Shown in pieces: positions 1 to 9,896 of a DNA stretch of 38,409 nt. The DNA comes from Synechococcaceae cyanobacterium (GTDB lineage: Bacteria; Cyanobacteriota; Cyanobacteriia; PCC-6307; Cyanobiaceae), in assembly GCA_947461705.1 (NCBI GenBank), contig CANHMF010000007.1, positions 1 through 38,409 on the forward strand. Reading direction: 5' to 3'. Position 1 is the stretch's first letter. Every line of letters starts with the position of its first letter. The position numbers and the translations under genes are program-made. Under the pieces are notes generated by a model that saw nothing but the letters and a program-made list of their open reading frames with translations, had not been told where the DNA came from and searched no databases.

Positions 1-914
1 GCCACCCCCGCCAACACCAGATCCCGCAGGAGGCCGGCCAGGCCCTGGAGCACGGCCCCGGGTTCGCGGCCCCGCTCCAGCAGCGTCCGGATGGCTTCAA
101 TCACCCCCATGGGCTCGCTGCTGGCCAGGGACGCCGCCAGCTGCAGCAGCTCTTGCTCCGGCACGGCCCCCACCAGCTCCCACACCGCCATCGGCTCGAT
201 CGGCGCCGGCAGCAGGCTGAGCTGATCCAGCAGGCTCTCGGCATCCCGCAGGCCCCCCTGGGCCCGCTGGGCCACCACGTGCAGGGCTTCGGCGGTGATG
301 CCGATCTGTTCCTGCTCGGCGATCCAGGTGAGGTGTTGCTCGAGGGCATCGAGCGGAATTCGCCGGAAATCAAACCGCTGGCAGCGGCTGAGGATCGTGG
401 GCAGCACGCGCTGGGGGTCGGTGGTGGCCAGCACGAACACCACCCGCGGCGGTGGTTCCTCGAGGGTTTTGAGCAGGGCGTTGAAGGCCGCCGTGGAGAG
501 CATGTGGCACTCGTCCACCACGTACACCTTCCAGCGGGCCTGCACCGGCGCGAAGCGCGAGCGCTCGATCAGCTCGCGGATGTTGTCGACGCCGGTGTTG
601 GAGGCGGCGTCGATCTCGATCACATCGAGGGCATTGCCGGCGGCGATGGAGGTGCAGAGTTCGCAGCTGCCGCAGGGCTCCGGCGTGGGCCCCTCGCTGG
701 CGATGCAGTTGAGCGAGCGGGCCAGGATGCGGGCGCTGGAGGTTTTGCCCGTGCCCCGCGGACCACTGAACAGATAGGCCGGCGCGATTCGGTTCTGGCG
801 CAGGGCGTTGCCGAGGGTGGCGGCGATGGCCTCCTGGCCCACCAGCTGATCGAAGCGCTGGGGCCGGTACTTGTGATGGAGAGGCTGGTAGGCGGAACGC
901 ATGGCTGGGCTCAT
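1..914 (-). CDS. dnaX: DNA polymerase III subunit gamma/tau (partial, 3' end outside window)
   Basis: Clamp-loader ATPase of the replicative polymerase. About 304 codons are present, reading leftward off the window edge, so the ORF track does not list it. Visible in order: the N-terminal HHKYRPQRFDQLVGQEA signature, Walker A GPRGTGKT, a zinc-binding cluster CIASEGPTPEPCGSCELC, a Walker B-like VDECHMLS, the LEEPP stretch and sensor 1 LPTILSRCQRF. Two in-frame ATG codons 12 bases apart (914 and 902) could start it; 914 is used here. The coding frame runs without interruption through the nucleotide-binding core, so no intein sits in this part, although an intein is known in dnaX of some cyanobacteria. 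It lies 24 bases after the LRAT-like gene on the same strand and is probably read from the tig-clpP-clpX direction. Identity is secure; the tau C-terminus cannot be judged. Confidence 0.96.
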   Translation of the reverse strand, partial: MSPAMRSAYQPLHHKYRPQRFDQLVGQEAIAATLGNALRQNRIAPAYLFSGPRGTGKTSSARILARSLNCIASEGPTPEPCGSCELCTSIAAGNALDVIEIDAASNTGVDNIRELIERSRFAPVQARWKVYVVDECHMLSTAAFNALLKTLEEPPPRVVFVLATTDPQRVLPTILSRCQRFDFRRIPLDALEQHLTWIAEQEQIGITAEALHVVAQRAQGGLRDAESLLDQLSLLPAPIEPMAVWELVGAVPEQELLQLAASLASSEPMGVIEAIRTLLERGREPGAVLQGLAGLLRDLVLAGV

Positions 915-938
915 GGGTCGCTACGCCGAATGTGGAGG

Positions 939-1598
939 CTACTGGTCCCGGCTCTCCTCCAGCAGTCGCTCCAGTTTCAGTTCCATGTCCTCCACTTCAC
1001 TCAGTTGGTCGGCGATGGTCTGGGCGGCGAGCCGCAGGGCTCCGAACTGGTCGTCGCCCCAGCGGGCCTCCGCCTTGACCAGCTCCTGTTCCAGCTTCTC
1101 CTGCAGCTTCAGGCGCAGGCCATCGAGCTGTTCGAGGCTCTTGCGGGCCAGGGCCTTGCCCTGTTCCAGGTGTGGGCCATCGAGGTTGATGCCCTTGCGC
1201 AGCAGCAGGCGCGCGCCGGTGAGCACCGCCGCCGGCAGGAACTGGCCCAAGGCGAGGGCGCCGAGGCTGCCGGTGTGCAGCCAGCCCTCCACCTGGGCAC
1301 TGCGGTGCCGGCCGGTCTTGCACCAGTGGGCGAAGTGCTCGCAGTTGTTGAACAGCAGGTTGTAGTTCTGTTCCCCCAGCCGGCCCATGGCGCGCCTCAG
1401 GGTGAGGCCTGGCGCTGAGCAGGGCTCGGTGTAGGTCACGACGCTCACGGCCTCGCCGCGGCTGAAGTCGGAGGTCGTGCTGCGCAGGATCTCGCGGCCC
1501 TCGAGGTAGTGGGCCACGCTGCCGTCGCCCAGGTCGATGCCGTGGTGATTGAACAGCCCGTGCTGGCGGGGAACCTGCAGGTGATCAGCGGCGGCCAT
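939..1598 (-). CDS. LRAT-domain (NlpC/P60-superfamily) protein
   Basis: A 219-residue protein whose N-terminal 110 residues match the LRAT/NC-domain pattern: a His-rich strand (FNHHGIDLGDGSVAHY, residues about 16-31) and, downstream, the hallmark NCEHFAHWC with the presumed nucleophilic Cys. In this permuted papain-like fold the His and Cys residues form a thiol acyltransferase or hydrolase centre. The C-terminal half (about residue 120 onward) is helical and charged and looks coiled-coil, with a hydrophobic stretch (LGALALGQFLPAAVLTGARLLL, about 20 residues) that could insert in a membrane. The substrate is unknown. It sits between clpX (89 bases upstream) and dnaX (24 bases downstream), all on one strand. 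No signal peptide is seen. The family call is good; the function is not known. Confidence 0.85.
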   Translation of the reverse strand: MAAADHLQVPRQHGLFNHHGIDLGDGSVAHYLEGREILRSTTSDFSRGEAVSVVTYTEPCSAPGLTLRRAMGRLGEQNYNLLFNNCEHFAHWCKTGRHRSAQVEGWLHTGSLGALALGQFLPAAVLTGARLLLRKGINLDGPHLEQGKALARKSLEQLDGLRLKLQEKLEQELVKAEARWGDDQFGALRLAAQTIADQLSEVEDMELKLERLLEESRDQ

Positions 1599-1687
1599 GG
1601 GCCAGGCAGAGACGTTGGATTGAGGCTCTCGCCGGCGCTACCGGGGTGGCAAGGGCGGCCGCAGGTCGGCAATCCGGACCCAGGCGG

Positions 1688-3049
1688 TCAGGCTGATTCC
1701 TGCTGCTCCTGCTCCACCAGGCTGGGGTGGGGCACCACCTTCGCCTTGGTGCGTTCCTCCACCAGTTCGCGGGTGATCGTGAAGGCCTTGGTGGTGGTGT
1801 CTGACGGCAGGGTGTACATCACATCCAGCATCAGCTCTTCCACGATGCCCCGCAGGGCACGGGCGCCGGTCTTGCGGCGGTGGGCTTCGGCGGCGATCGC
1901 CTCCACGGCGCCGGGCTCGAACTCCAGGCGCACGTCATCCATGCTGAGCAGCGTCTGGAATTGCTTCACCAGGGCATCGCGCGGCTCGGTGAGGATCGCC
2001 TCCAGGGCGTGGGTATCCAGCGGCTCGAGCACCGCATTCACGGGCATGCGGCCGATGAACTCGGGGATCAGGCCGTACTTCACCAGATCGTCGGGCTCCA
2101 GGTGGCGCAGCACGTGGGCGGCCTGTTGATCCTTGTGGCTGCGGCTGCGGCCCCGGCCATCGGCGGGCACGAAGCCGATGGAGTTGCGGCCCATCCGTCG
2201 CTGCACCACGTCCTCCAGGCCCACGAAGGCCCCACCGCAGATGAACAGGATCTGGCTGGTGTCGATCTGGATGCAGTCCTGGTAAGGATGCTTGCGGCCC
2301 CCCTGGGGCGGCACGTTCGCCACGGTGCCTTCCAGCAGCTTGAGCAGCGCCTGCTGGACACCCTCGCCGGACACATCGCGGGTGATCGAGGGGTTCTCGC
2401 TCTTGCGGGCGATCTTGTCGATCTCGTCGATGTAGATGATCCCGCGCTGGGCCTGGTCCACGTCCAGGTCGGCCTTCTGCAGCAGCCGCAGCAGGATGTT
2501 CTCCACGTCCTCACCCACATACCCCGCTTCGGTGAGGGTGGTGGCGTCGGCCACGGCGAAGGGCACATCGAGCAGCTCAGCCAGGGTCTGGGCCAGCAGG
2601 GTCTTGCCGCAGCCGGTGGGTCCGATCAGCAGGATGTTGCTCTTGTGCAGCCGGGTGGCGGTCTGGCTGGCTTCGCCCTTGCCATCGCCCTGCCAGGCCA
2701 GGCGCTTGTAGTGGTTGTAGACCGCCACCGACAGCACCTTCTTGGCCTCCTCCTGGCCCACCACCTGGCGATCCAGGTGGGCCTTGATGTCCTGGGGTTT
2801 GGGGATCTCGGCGAGGGTGGGTGCGGGCTTGTTGCTCTTCTTCGCTGGCTGCTTGCCCTTGGCTTCCGAGCTCTGGCGCTGGCCACCGCTGGCGGCCTGG
2901 CCATCCACCAGCTCTTCGTCGAGAATCTCGTTGCAGAGATCGATGCACTCGTCGCAGATGTAGACGCCAGGACCGGCGATCAGCTTGCGCACCTGGTCCT
3001 GCGATTTGCCGCAGAACGAGCACTTCAGGTGGGCGTCGAACTTGGCCAT
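1688..3049 (-). CDS. clpX: ATP-dependent Clp protease ATP-binding subunit ClpX
   Basis: AAA+ unfoldase that selects substrates and feeds them to ClpP. At 453 residues it is a little longer than the family norm because of an Ala/Gln/Lys-rich linker (about residues 50-75) between the two domains. The N-terminal zinc domain shows CSFCGKS and CDECIDLC. The ATPase shows Walker A GPTGCGKT, the pore loop GYVGEDVE, Walker B IIYIDEID, the LLKLLEGT segment and the ClpP-docking loop with its IGF tripeptide ([10 protein letters not shown]). The start [13 protein letters not shown] is the usual one for cyanobacteria. clpP lies 103 bases upstream on the same strand; in Synechococcus elongatus clpP2 and clpX are known to be cotranscribed, and the same is inferred here. 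Confidence 0.98.
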   Translation of the reverse strand: MAKFDAHLKCSFCGKSQDQVRKLIAGPGVYICDECIDLCNEILDEELVDGQAASGGQRQSSEAKGKQPAKKSNKPAPTLAEIPKPQDIKAHLDRQVVGQEEAKKVLSVAVYNHYKRLAWQGDGKGEASQTATRLHKSNILLIGPTGCGKTLLAQTLAELLDVPFAVADATTLTEAGYVGEDVENILLRLLQKADLDVDQAQRGIIYIDEIDKIARKSENPSITRDVSGEGVQQALLKLLEGTVANVPPQGGRKHPYQDCIQIDTSQILFICGGAFVGLEDVVQRRMGRNSIGFVPADGRGRSRSHKDQQAAHVLRHLEPDDLVKYGLIPEFIGRMPVNAVLEPLDTHALEAILTEPRDALVKQFQTLLSMDDVRLEFEPGAVEAIAAEAHRRKTGARALRGIVEELMLDVMYTLPSDTTTKAFTITRELVEERTKAKVVPHPSLVEQEQQESA

Positions 3050-3152
3050 CGGGCGAAGAAGGGCGGCGAGGGGGCGTCCGGCGAGGGTGGGGCTGTGGGC
3101 CAGAAACTCAAGGATCGGCAGGATCCCGCGCTTCGTCAGCCGTCCTTAAGAA

Positions 3153-3845
3153 TCAAACCGGTGATCCGTCTTCGACGACCCGGTCAATCAGTCCGTATTG
3201 AACCGCTTCCGCCGGGGAAAGGAAGTAGTCGCGGTCGGTGTCTTCGGCGATCTTCTCGAGGGGCTGGCCGGTGTGCTCGGCCATCAGCCCGTTGAGGGTG
3301 TCCTTCAGGAACAGGATTTCCTTGGCCTGGATCTCGATGTCCACGGCCTGGCCCTGGGCCCCGCCAAGGGGTTGGTGGATCATGATCCGGGCATTCGGCA
3401 GGGCCAGGCGCTTGCCCTTGGTGCCGCCGGAGAGCAGGAAGGCGCCCATCGAAGCCGCCAGGCCATAGCAGATGGTCACCACGTCGGGGGCCACCTGCTG
3501 CATGGTGTCGTAGATCGCCAGGCCGGAGGTCACCGAGCCACCTGGGGAGTTGATATAGATCTGGATGTCCTTCTCGGGGTCCTCGGCTTCGAGGAACAGC
3601 AGCTGGGCCACCAGGGCATCGGCCACCTGGTCGTCGATGCCGGTGCCCAGGAAGATGATCCGCTCGCGCAGCAGTCGCGAATAGATGTCGAAGGCCCGTT
3701 CGCCCCGGCCGGATTGCTCCACCACCGTGGGCAGCACGCCGGGGGCCGCACTGGGGCTGGCGATGGTGGCCTCGGGGCGTTGGCCCAGCCAGCGGTTCTG
3801 GATCGGGTGGAGACGCTGGGCGAGGAGGGGGTTGGCGTCGATCAC
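3153..3845 (-). CDS. clpP: ATP-dependent Clp protease proteolytic subunit ClpP
   Basis: Serine peptidase that forms the degradation chamber of the Clp protease. The catalytic triad can be read: Ser in [14 protein letters not shown], His in [11 protein letters not shown] and Asp in [11 protein letters not shown], so this is an active ClpP and not the inactive ClpR paralogue of cyanobacteria. At 230 residues it carries about 30 extra N-terminal residues relative to E. coli ClpP before the conserved [19 protein letters not shown] segment; part of this may be a propeptide, or the true start could be internal. It lies between tig (93 bases upstream) and clpX on the same strand. By position next to clpX it corresponds to the ClpP2 type, which is an inference from gene order. 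Confidence 0.97.
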   Translation of the reverse strand: MIDANPLLAQRLHPIQNRWLGQRPEATIASPSAAPGVLPTVVEQSGRGERAFDIYSRLLRERIIFLGTGIDDQVADALVAQLLFLEAEDPEKDIQIYINSPGGSVTSGLAIYDTMQQVAPDVVTICYGLAASMGAFLLSGGTKGKRLALPNARIMIHQPLGGAQGQAVDIEIQAKEILFLKDTLNGLMAEHTGQPLEKIAEDTDRDYFLSPAEAVQYGLIDRVVEDGSPV

Positions 3846-3938
3846 GCGGCCGGAGCTGTTGGCAGTGAGGTCAATCTATGGGGATCGGACCAGGCCGGTG
3901 GTGTGAGCACCGCCCTGGCACCGCTATCCCTCAGTCGC

Positions 3939-5324
3939 TCAGGTGTCGGCCTTGGCGTCGGCGTCCGTGTCGGCGGCCTTCTCGGTGATGGTGCTGTTGG
4001 CTTCCAGCCAGCCCAGCAGCTTCTCGCGCATCAGGTCCTCCTGCACGGCGGCCCGCAGGCGCTGGGGATCGATGTTGGCGGTGTCGCTGAAGCCGCGGCT
4101 CAGTTCCTTCACCTTGTCGTCGATCTCCTGCTCGCTCAGTTCGAGCTTCTCGCTGGCGGCCAGGGCCTTGAGGGCAAGGCTGCGCTTGAGGCGCTCCTCG
4201 GCCTCGGGGCGGGAGGTTTCCCGCAGGCTCTGCACCAGCTGAGGGGTGAACAGTTTCTTCACGTCCATGCCCTGCTGCGCCAGCTGACCGGCGGTCTGCT
4301 CCAGCAGCGACATGATCTCTTCCTGCACGAGGGTTTCGGGTAGTTCCACCTCCAGTTGCTCCACCAGGGCGGCCAGCAGGGCGTCGTGGCGGTTGGAGCT
4401 GTTGCGGCGCTCGGCCTCATCCTTCAGGCGGGCCTCCAGGTCGTCCCGCAGCTCCGCCAGGGTTTGCTTGTCGCTGGCCTGCTGGGCAAAGGCGTCATCC
4501 AGGGCAGGCAGCTCGCGGGTTTTCAGTTCCGTCAGGCTGATTTCGAAGCTGGCCTTGCGACCGGCGGCGTCCTCCTGGGGATACTCCTCAGGGAACTGAC
4601 AGGCCACGGTTTTGGAGTCGCCCGGCTTCATGCCGAGGATCCCTTCCACGAAGCCGGGGATCATGCGGCCGTCCTCCAGTTCCACTTCCATGGCGTCGGC
4701 GCTGCCGCCGCTGATGGCTTCGCCGGTATCCACAAAGGTGCCCTGGAACCCGATCACCGCCACGTCGCCCTCGGCGGCGGCCCGGCCGTCCACGGGCACG
4801 AGGGTGGCCATCTGGCGACGGGATTGCTCGATCAGCTCATCGACGCGGGCGGCATCGAACTCCACCTTCACGGCCTCAGCCTTGAGGCCCTTGGTGGTCT
4901 TGAGGCTGGGCGTGGGTTCCACGTCCATTTCCAGGGTGAGGCTCAGCTCCTGGCCGGGTTCAAAGCGTTCCAGCAGGGATTCGAAGCCACCATCCAGGGC
5001 TGGTTGGCCGATGGCGGGAATCTCGGCCTGCTTGAGGGCATCGCGGAAGACGCTGTCCACCAGGTCTTCGAGGGCGGTGGCGCGGATGCGCACCGGGCCG
5101 ATCTGTTGCAGCAGAACAGCCCGGGGCACCTTGCCCTTGCGGAAGCCGGGCAGCTTGATGCTGCGGCTCAGCTTTTCCACGGCTGCGTCATGGCTGGTCT
5201 GGGTGCGGCCGGCGGGCACCGAGATCTCCACCGCCATGCGGCTGCCGGGACGGGGGCTGGTGCTGACCTTGAGGTCGGCGCCGGTCTTGGCGGTCGGTGC
5301 GGCAGGGCTGGCGGCAGGGCTCAT
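3939..5324 (-). CDS. tig: Trigger factor (ribosome-associated peptidyl-prolyl isomerase)
   Basis: Ribosome-bound chaperone that meets nascent chains at the exit tunnel. The open frame extends to 5450, but conservation starts near [24 protein letters not shown], so the ATG at 5324 ([10 protein letters not shown]) is chosen, giving 461 residues. The ribosome-docking signature is the [12 protein letters not shown] loop (FRK present). A central FKBP-like domain follows ([17 protein letters not shown] and [10 protein letters not shown]), then the long helical C-terminal domain. The extreme C-terminus is a short acidic, Asp/Ala/Thr-rich tail (TDADAKADT). It is the first gene of the minus-strand tig-clpP-clpX series. 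A second plausible start is the Met at MAVEISVP, about 30 residues downstream. Confidence 0.97.
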   Translation of the reverse strand: MSPAASPAAPTAKTGADLKVSTSPRPGSRMAVEISVPAGRTQTSHDAAVEKLSRSIKLPGFRKGKVPRAVLLQQIGPVRIRATALEDLVDSVFRDALKQAEIPAIGQPALDGGFESLLERFEPGQELSLTLEMDVEPTPSLKTTKGLKAEAVKVEFDAARVDELIEQSRRQMATLVPVDGRAAAEGDVAVIGFQGTFVDTGEAISGGSADAMEVELEDGRMIPGFVEGILGMKPGDSKTVACQFPEEYPQEDAAGRKASFEISLTELKTRELPALDDAFAQQASDKQTLAELRDDLEARLKDEAERRNSSNRHDALLAALVEQLEVELPETLVQEEIMSLLEQTAGQLAQQGMDVKKLFTPQLVQSLRETSRPEAEERLKRSLALKALAASEKLELSEQEIDDKVKELSRGFSDTANIDPQRLRAAVQEDLMREKLLGWLEANSTITEKAADTDADAKADT

Positions 5325-5761
5325 GGAACGGGAAGGCGGGGTATGGCCGAACCGAATCGGCGAGGCAGCCCACGATCCTATGAACTCACCTGTGACGAGC
5401 TCCAACGGCCCCTCGCCAGGACCGTGATGGGCGCGTATTGTTGTCACCAAGAACCACGAGACCCGCTGCGTTTCCCCGAACCGTCAGCGCGCGATAGCCC
5501 CCCTCTCGTCGACCCCTACAGCTTTTCCATTCACGCCAGCTCTTTTCACGATCACCGGACAGCCTTTCCCCATCGCCTCGCCGTTCTGAACGGTCTGCGG
5601 TCAGTTCGCTGCTGATCCCTCAGGCCTCTGCTTTGGCCTTCACGGTTCTGCAGTCATGGTTTTGATGGCAGGCCTGTGCCAGCCAGGTTCTTCAGCAGCA
5701 CCCCTGATCAAAGCCGGACTCCCCGGTTTTCCCCTCTTTCGTTCATCTCTCCCTGCTCCCG
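5325..5761. other. Intergenic region between divergent tig and asd
   Basis: About 437 bases without a supported gene, separating the divergent tig and asd genes and so expected to hold both promoters. The plus strand from about 5510 to 5600 is pyrimidine-rich. A perfect 13-base palindrome, CCGTTCTGAACGG, lies at 5581-5593. ORFs called here (a 62-codon extension of a shadow frame and one at 5656) have no recognisable product and run into neighbouring genes in another frame. No clear -35/-10 pair was identified on either strand; a weak CATAGGAT motif lies upstream of tig on the minus strand. Confidence 0.5.
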
Positions 5762-6853
5762 TTGACCACCGCATCTCCCCGTTCCCTGCCCCAGCGCCCC
5801 CTCAAGGTGGCCGTTCTCGGCGCCACCGGCGCCGTTGGCCAGGAACTGCTGGCGTTGCTGGCTGAGCGTCAGTTCCCTGTGGGTGAGCTGGTGCTGTTGG
5901 CCTCGCCCCGCTCCGCCGGTCAAACCTTGGAGTGGAACGGCCAGACCCTCACGATCCAGCCGGTGAGTGCCGAGGCCTTTGCGGGCGTGGATGTGGTGTT
6001 GGCGTCCGCCGGCGGCTCTGTGTCGAAGCAGTGGGCACCCGTGGCCGCTGCCGCTGGGGCTGTGGTGATCGACAACTCCAGCGCCTTCCGCATGGACGCC
6101 TCGGTGCCCCTCGTGGTGCCGGAGGTGAATCCCGAGGCGGCCTTCAGCCACAACGGCGTGATCGCCAACCCCAACTGCACCACGATCCTGATGACCCTGG
6201 CCCTGGCGCCCCTGGCCGCTCGGCGGCCCCTGCGCCGGGTGGTGGTGAGCACCTATCAGAGCGCCAGTGGTGCCGGCGCCCGGGCCATGGAGGAGCTGCG
6301 CCAGCTCAGCCAAGCGGTGCTGAATGGCGGCACCCCCGAAAGCAGCGTGTTGCCCCACTCCCTGGCCTTCAACCTGTTTCTGCACAACTCTCCCCTGCAG
6401 GACAGCGGCTACTGCGAGGAGGAGCTGAAGATGCTGAATGAGACCCGCAAGATCATGGGGCTGCCCGATCTGCGCGTGTCGGCTACCTGCGTGCGCGTGC
6501 CGGTGCTGCGGGCCCACTCCGAAGCCCTCAACATCGAATTCACGGAGCCCTTCCCCGTGGATGAGGCCCGGGATTTGTTGGCCCGGGCCCCTGGCGTGGA
6601 GTTGATCGAGGACTTTGACGCCAATCGCTTCCCCATGCCCACCGATGTGACCGGCCGCGATCCGGTGGCGGTGGGACGGATCCGCCAGGACCTGAGCGAG
6701 CCCAATGCCCTCGAGCTCTGGCTCTGCGGGGATCAGATCCGGAAGGGCGCTGCCCTCAATGCCATTCAGATTGCCGAACTGCTTCTCGATTCAGCCCAGG
6801 CACCGGCACCGGCTGTTGCTGACACAACGTCTGTTTTGGGGATCACCGCGTGA
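5762..6853 (+). CDS. asd: Aspartate-semialdehyde dehydrogenase
   Basis: Makes aspartate semialdehyde from aspartyl phosphate with NADPH, the branch point to lysine/diaminopimelate, threonine and methionine. The nucleotide-binding [11 protein letters not shown] lies near residue 20. The catalytic Cys is in [10 protein letters not shown] (about residue 140). Later conserved segments are [33 protein letters not shown] and [19 protein letters not shown]. At 363 residues it is slightly long because of the C-terminal Ala/Pro tail. The start is a TTG at 5762: the upstream in-frame stop is at 5705 and no ATG or GTG lies between them. The stop overlaps the GTG start of dapA (GTGA), indicating an asd-dapA operon. 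Confidence 0.97.
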   Translation: MTTASPRSLPQRPLKVAVLGATGAVGQELLALLAERQFPVGELVLLASPRSAGQTLEWNGQTLTIQPVSAEAFAGVDVVLASAGGSVSKQWAPVAAAAGAVVIDNSSAFRMDASVPLVVPEVNPEAAFSHNGVIANPNCTTILMTLALAPLAARRPLRRVVVSTYQSASGAGARAMEELRQLSQAVLNGGTPESSVLPHSLAFNLFLHNSPLQDSGYCEEELKMLNETRKIMGLPDLRVSATCVRVPVLRAHSEALNIEFTEPFPVDEARDLLARAPGVELIEDFDANRFPMPTDVTGRDPVAVGRIRQDLSEPNALELWLCGDQIRKGAALNAIQIAELLLDSAQAPAPAVADTTSVLGITA

Positions 6854-7770
6854 CCAGCAGCCCCCTCCGCCCCGGATCTCTCTCCCCGGCCCCCTTTGGC
6901 CGGGTGCTCACCGCCATGGTGACCCCCTTCGCCCCCGATGGCACCGTGGACCTGCCCCTGGCGGCCCGCCTGGCCAGCCATCTGGTGGATCACGGCTCCG
7001 ATGGCCTGGTGTTGTGCGGCACCACCGGTGAATCGCCCACCCTCAGCTGGCATGAACAGCATCAGCTGTTCTCGGCGGTGAAGGCTGCGGTGGGCAACCG
7101 TGCCCAGTTGCTGGCTGGCACCGGCAGTAACTGCACGGCAGAGGCGGTGGAGGCCATTGCCGAGGCTGCCGCCCTGGGCGCCGACGGTGCCCTGGTGGTG
7201 GTGCCCTACTACAACAAGCCTCCCCAGGAGGGCCTTGAGGCCCATTTCCGGGCCGTGGCCGCTGCAGCGCCCCAGCTGCCGCTCATGCTTTACAACATCC
7301 CCGGTCGCACCGGCTGCAGCCTGTCGGCGGACACCACGGCGCGGCTCATGGATCTGCCCAATGTGGTGAGCTTCAAGGCCGCCAGCGGCACCACCGAGGA
7401 GGTGAGCCAGCTGCGGGCCGCCTGCGGTGAGCGCCTGGCCATTTACAGCGGCGACGATGGCCTCACCCTGCCGATGCTCGCCGTGGGTGCCGTGGGCGTG
7501 GTGAGTGTGGCCAGCCATGTGGCCGGCGATCAGATCCAGGCCATGGTGCGGGCCTTCCTGGCCGGCGATCTGGCCTCCGCCCTGGCCGTGCACGAGCAGT
7601 TGCTGCCGCTCTGCAAGGCCCTGTTCTGCACCACCAATCCCATCCCCGTGAAAGCCGCCCTGGAGCTCAGCGGCTGGGCCGTGGGTGCCCCCCGACTTCC
7701 CCTTGTTCCCGCTTCAAGCGACGTGCGCGACCGACTCACTTCCGTCCTGGCAGCCCTGCGTCCTACCTGA
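6850..7770 (+). CDS. dapA: 4-hydroxy-tetrahydrodipicolinate synthase
   Basis: Condenses pyruvate with aspartate semialdehyde, the first committed step towards diaminopimelate for peptidoglycan and lysine. It has 306 residues and starts at a GTG overlapping the asd stop by four bases. TIM-barrel motifs: GTTGESPTL (pyruvate carboxylate binding), [11 protein letters not shown] with the catalytic Tyr, YNIPGRTG, and the Schiff-base Lys in VVSFKAASG where many relatives have IKEAS. The GDD in [11 protein letters not shown] is also typical. Sitting directly after asd, it consumes that enzyme's product, so translational coupling makes metabolic sense. The next gene, rnj, starts 97 bases further on. 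Confidence 0.97.
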   Translation: MTSSPLRPGSLSPAPFGRVLTAMVTPFAPDGTVDLPLAARLASHLVDHGSDGLVLCGTTGESPTLSWHEQHQLFSAVKAAVGNRAQLLAGTGSNCTAEAVEAIAEAAALGADGALVVVPYYNKPPQEGLEAHFRAVAAAAPQLPLMLYNIPGRTGCSLSADTTARLMDLPNVVSFKAASGTTEEVSQLRAACGERLAIYSGDDGLTLPMLAVGAVGVVSVASHVAGDQIQAMVRAFLAGDLASALAVHEQLLPLCKALFCTTNPIPVKAALELSGWAVGAPRLPLVPASSDVRDRLTSVLAALRPT

Positions 7771-7867
7771 CGCCAAGGCCTACCGCCTCCGCCGCCGAGC
7801 GGCCCTGAGGCTTCGTTTCAGCCACATCCCCGTTGTTTCGCCGGCCTGGCCGGCACCTCGTTCCTGA

Positions 7868-9895
7868 ATGACAACCCACCCCATCACCCGCAACGGCTCC
7901 GCAGCAACCCATGCCAGCGGTGCCCCCAAGCAGCCCCACCTGCGGGTGATTCCCCTCGGCGGTCTGCATGAGATCGGCAAGAACACCTGTGTGTTCGAGT
8001 ACGGCGACGACATCATGCTGGTGGATGCCGGCCTGGCCTTCCCCAGCGATGGCATGCACGGCGTCAACGTGGTGATGCCGGACACCAGCTATCTGAAGGA
8101 AAACCAGAAGCGTATCCGCGGCATGATCGTGACCCACGGTCACGAAGATCACATCGGTGGCATCGCCCACCACCTCAAGAACTTCAACATTCCCGTGATT
8201 CATGGCCCGCGCCTGGCGCTGGCCATGCTCACCGGAAAGATGGAGGAGGCCGGTGTGATGGATCGCACCATCCTCGAAACGGTCGCCCCCCGCGATGTGG
8301 TGAAGGTGGGCCAGCATTTCTCGGTGGAGTTCATCCGCAACACCCACTCGATGGCCGACAGCTTCTCGCTGGCCATCACCACCCCCGTGGGCACGGTGAT
8401 CTTCACCGGCGACTTCAAGTTCGACCACACGCCCGTGGATGGCGAAACCTTCGATATGGCCCGCCTGGCCCACTACGGCGAGCAGGGGGTGCTGTGTCTG
8501 TTCAGCGATTCCACCAACGCCGAAGTGCCGGGCTTCTGCCCTCCCGAGCGCTCGGTGTTCCCCTGCCTGGATCGCCACATCTCCCAGGCGGAAGGCCGGG
8601 TGATCATCACCACCTTCGCCAGCTCGATTCACCGGGTGGCGATGATTCTTGAGCTGGCCCTCAAGAACGGCCGCAAGGTGGGCCTGCTGGGCCGCTCCAT
8701 GCTGAACGTGATCGCCAAGGCCCGGGAGTTGGGCTACATGCGCGCCCCGGACGATCTGTTCGTGCCGATCAAGCAGATCCGGGATCTGCCCGACCGCGAA
8801 ACCCTGCTGCTGATGACCGGCAGCCAGGGTGAACCGTTGGCCGCCCTGAGCCGCATCTCCCGCGGTGAGCACCCCCAGGTGCAGGTGAAGAGCACCGACA
8901 CCATCATTTTTTCGGCCAGCCCGATCCCCGGCAACACCATCTCGGTGGTGAACACCATCGACCGGCTGATGATGCTCGGGGCGAAGGTGGTCTATGGCAA
9001 GGGCGAGGGCATTCACGTGTCCGGCCACGGCTTCCAGGAAGACCAGAAGTTGATGCTGGCCCTGACCAGGCCCAAGTTCTTCGTGCCCGTGCACGGTGAG
9101 CACCGCATGCTTGTGGCCCACTCCAAGACGGGCCACTCCATGGGGATCCCCGTGGAGAACACCCTGATCATCGACAACGGCGACGTTGTGCAGCTCACCG
9201 CCGATTCGATCAGCAAGGGCGATCCGGTGAAGGCGGGCATCGAACTGCTGGATGCCTCCCGCAACGGCATCGTGGATGCCCGGGTGCTCAAGGAGCGCCA
9301 GCAGCTGGCGGAAGACGGCGTGATCACCCTGCTGGCGGTGGTGAGCACCGATGGCGTGATGGCCGCGCCGCCTCGGGTGAACCTGCGCGGTGTCGTCACC
9401 GCCGCCGACCCGCGCAAGATGAGCCTCTGGGCCGAGCGTGAGATCACCTGGGTGCTGGAGAACCGCTGGCAGCAGCTCTCGCGCAACAGCGGTGGCAAGG
9501 CCCCCGATGTGGACTGGATGGGCGTCCAGCGGGAGATCGAGGTGGGTCTGCAGCGCCGGCTGCGCCGTGAACTTCAGGTGGAGCCCCTGATCATCTGCCT
9601 GGTGCAGCCCGCCCCCGGTGGCACCCCCGCCTACAAGGGCCGTGCCGATGCGGAGCCCGACAGCCGTCCGGCTCCCCGTGGCCGCCGTGATGGCAACCGC
9701 GATGGCCAGCGGGATGGCCAGCGCGACCGCTCCGAGCGGGCCCCGCAACCCCAGCGGGAGCTGGCTGCAGTGGGCGCCCCGGCACCAGCACCGGCTGCTG
9801 TTGCCGCTCCGGTGGAGGCCGCACCAGTCCGGGTTGAAGAGCCGGAGATGCCCGCCAACCGCACGCGCCGCCGCCGCTCCACGGCCGCCAGCTGA
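7868..9895 (+). CDS. rnj: Ribonuclease J
   Basis: Metallo-beta-lactamase/beta-CASP ribonuclease with endo- and 5'-exonuclease activity in RNA decay and maturation. Motif 2 is THGHEDHIGG (metal ligands). Later landmarks are NTHSMADS, GDFKFDHTP, SDSTNAEVPG, the beta-CASP TTFASSIHR, and the C-terminal SGHGFQED and PVHGEHRM. At 675 residues it is longer than the roughly 550-residue core. The extra C-terminus (from about residue 590) is disordered-looking and rich in Arg, Asp, Gly, Pro and Ala, including a short RDG repeat (RDGNRDGQRDGQRD), followed by a basic end NRTRRRRSTAAS. Such tails may bind RNA or partners, which is inference. The stop is one base from that of the convergent TPR-like gene. 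Confidence 0.97.
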   Translation: MTTHPITRNGSAATHASGAPKQPHLRVIPLGGLHEIGKNTCVFEYGDDIMLVDAGLAFPSDGMHGVNVVMPDTSYLKENQKRIRGMIVTHGHEDHIGGIAHHLKNFNIPVIHGPRLALAMLTGKMEEAGVMDRTILETVAPRDVVKVGQHFSVEFIRNTHSMADSFSLAITTPVGTVIFTGDFKFDHTPVDGETFDMARLAHYGEQGVLCLFSDSTNAEVPGFCPPERSVFPCLDRHISQAEGRVIITTFASSIHRVAMILELALKNGRKVGLLGRSMLNVIAKARELGYMRAPDDLFVPIKQIRDLPDRETLLLMTGSQGEPLAALSRISRGEHPQVQVKSTDTIIFSASPIPGNTISVVNTIDRLMMLGAKVVYGKGEGIHVSGHGFQEDQKLMLALTRPKFFVPVHGEHRMLVAHSKTGHSMGIPVENTLIIDNGDVVQLTADSISKGDPVKAGIELLDASRNGIVDARVLKERQQLAEDGVITLLAVVSTDGVMAAPPRVNLRGVVTAADPRKMSLWAEREITWVLENRWQQLSRNSGGKAPDVDWMGVQREIEVGLQRRLRRELQVEPLIICLVQPAPGGTPAYKGRADAEPDSRPAPRGRRDGNRDGQRDGQRDRSERAPQPQRELAAVGAPAPAPAAVAAPVEAAPVRVEEPEMPANRTRRRRSTAAS

Positions 9896-9896
9896 G

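Noticed and set aside
1-914. Intein in dnaX
   Set aside because: Known in some cyanobacteria, but the frame runs uninterrupted through the visible ATPase core; only the unseen C-terminal part could still hide one.
153-1418. 421-codon plus-strand ORF and many similar long shadow ORFs across the window
   Set aside because: They are antisense or out-of-frame to well-identified genes (dnaX, clpX, tig, rnj, dnaK and others). High GC leaves few stops in the third frame, and the translations are His/Gln/Gly- or Arg/Ser-rich nonsense.
5325-5761. Riboswitch for lysine or methionine upstream of asd
   Set aside because: No recognisable conserved core of the lysine or SAM riboswitches was seen in the spacer.
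5656-5865. 69-codon ORF overlapping the asd start
   Set aside because: Pro/Ser/Arg-rich translation with no family resemblance; it runs into asd in another frame.
9625-9760. Tandem repeat in the RNase J tail as a CRISPR or other DNA repeat
   Set aside because: The repeats are short, imperfect and codon-phased, so they are protein-level low complexity.
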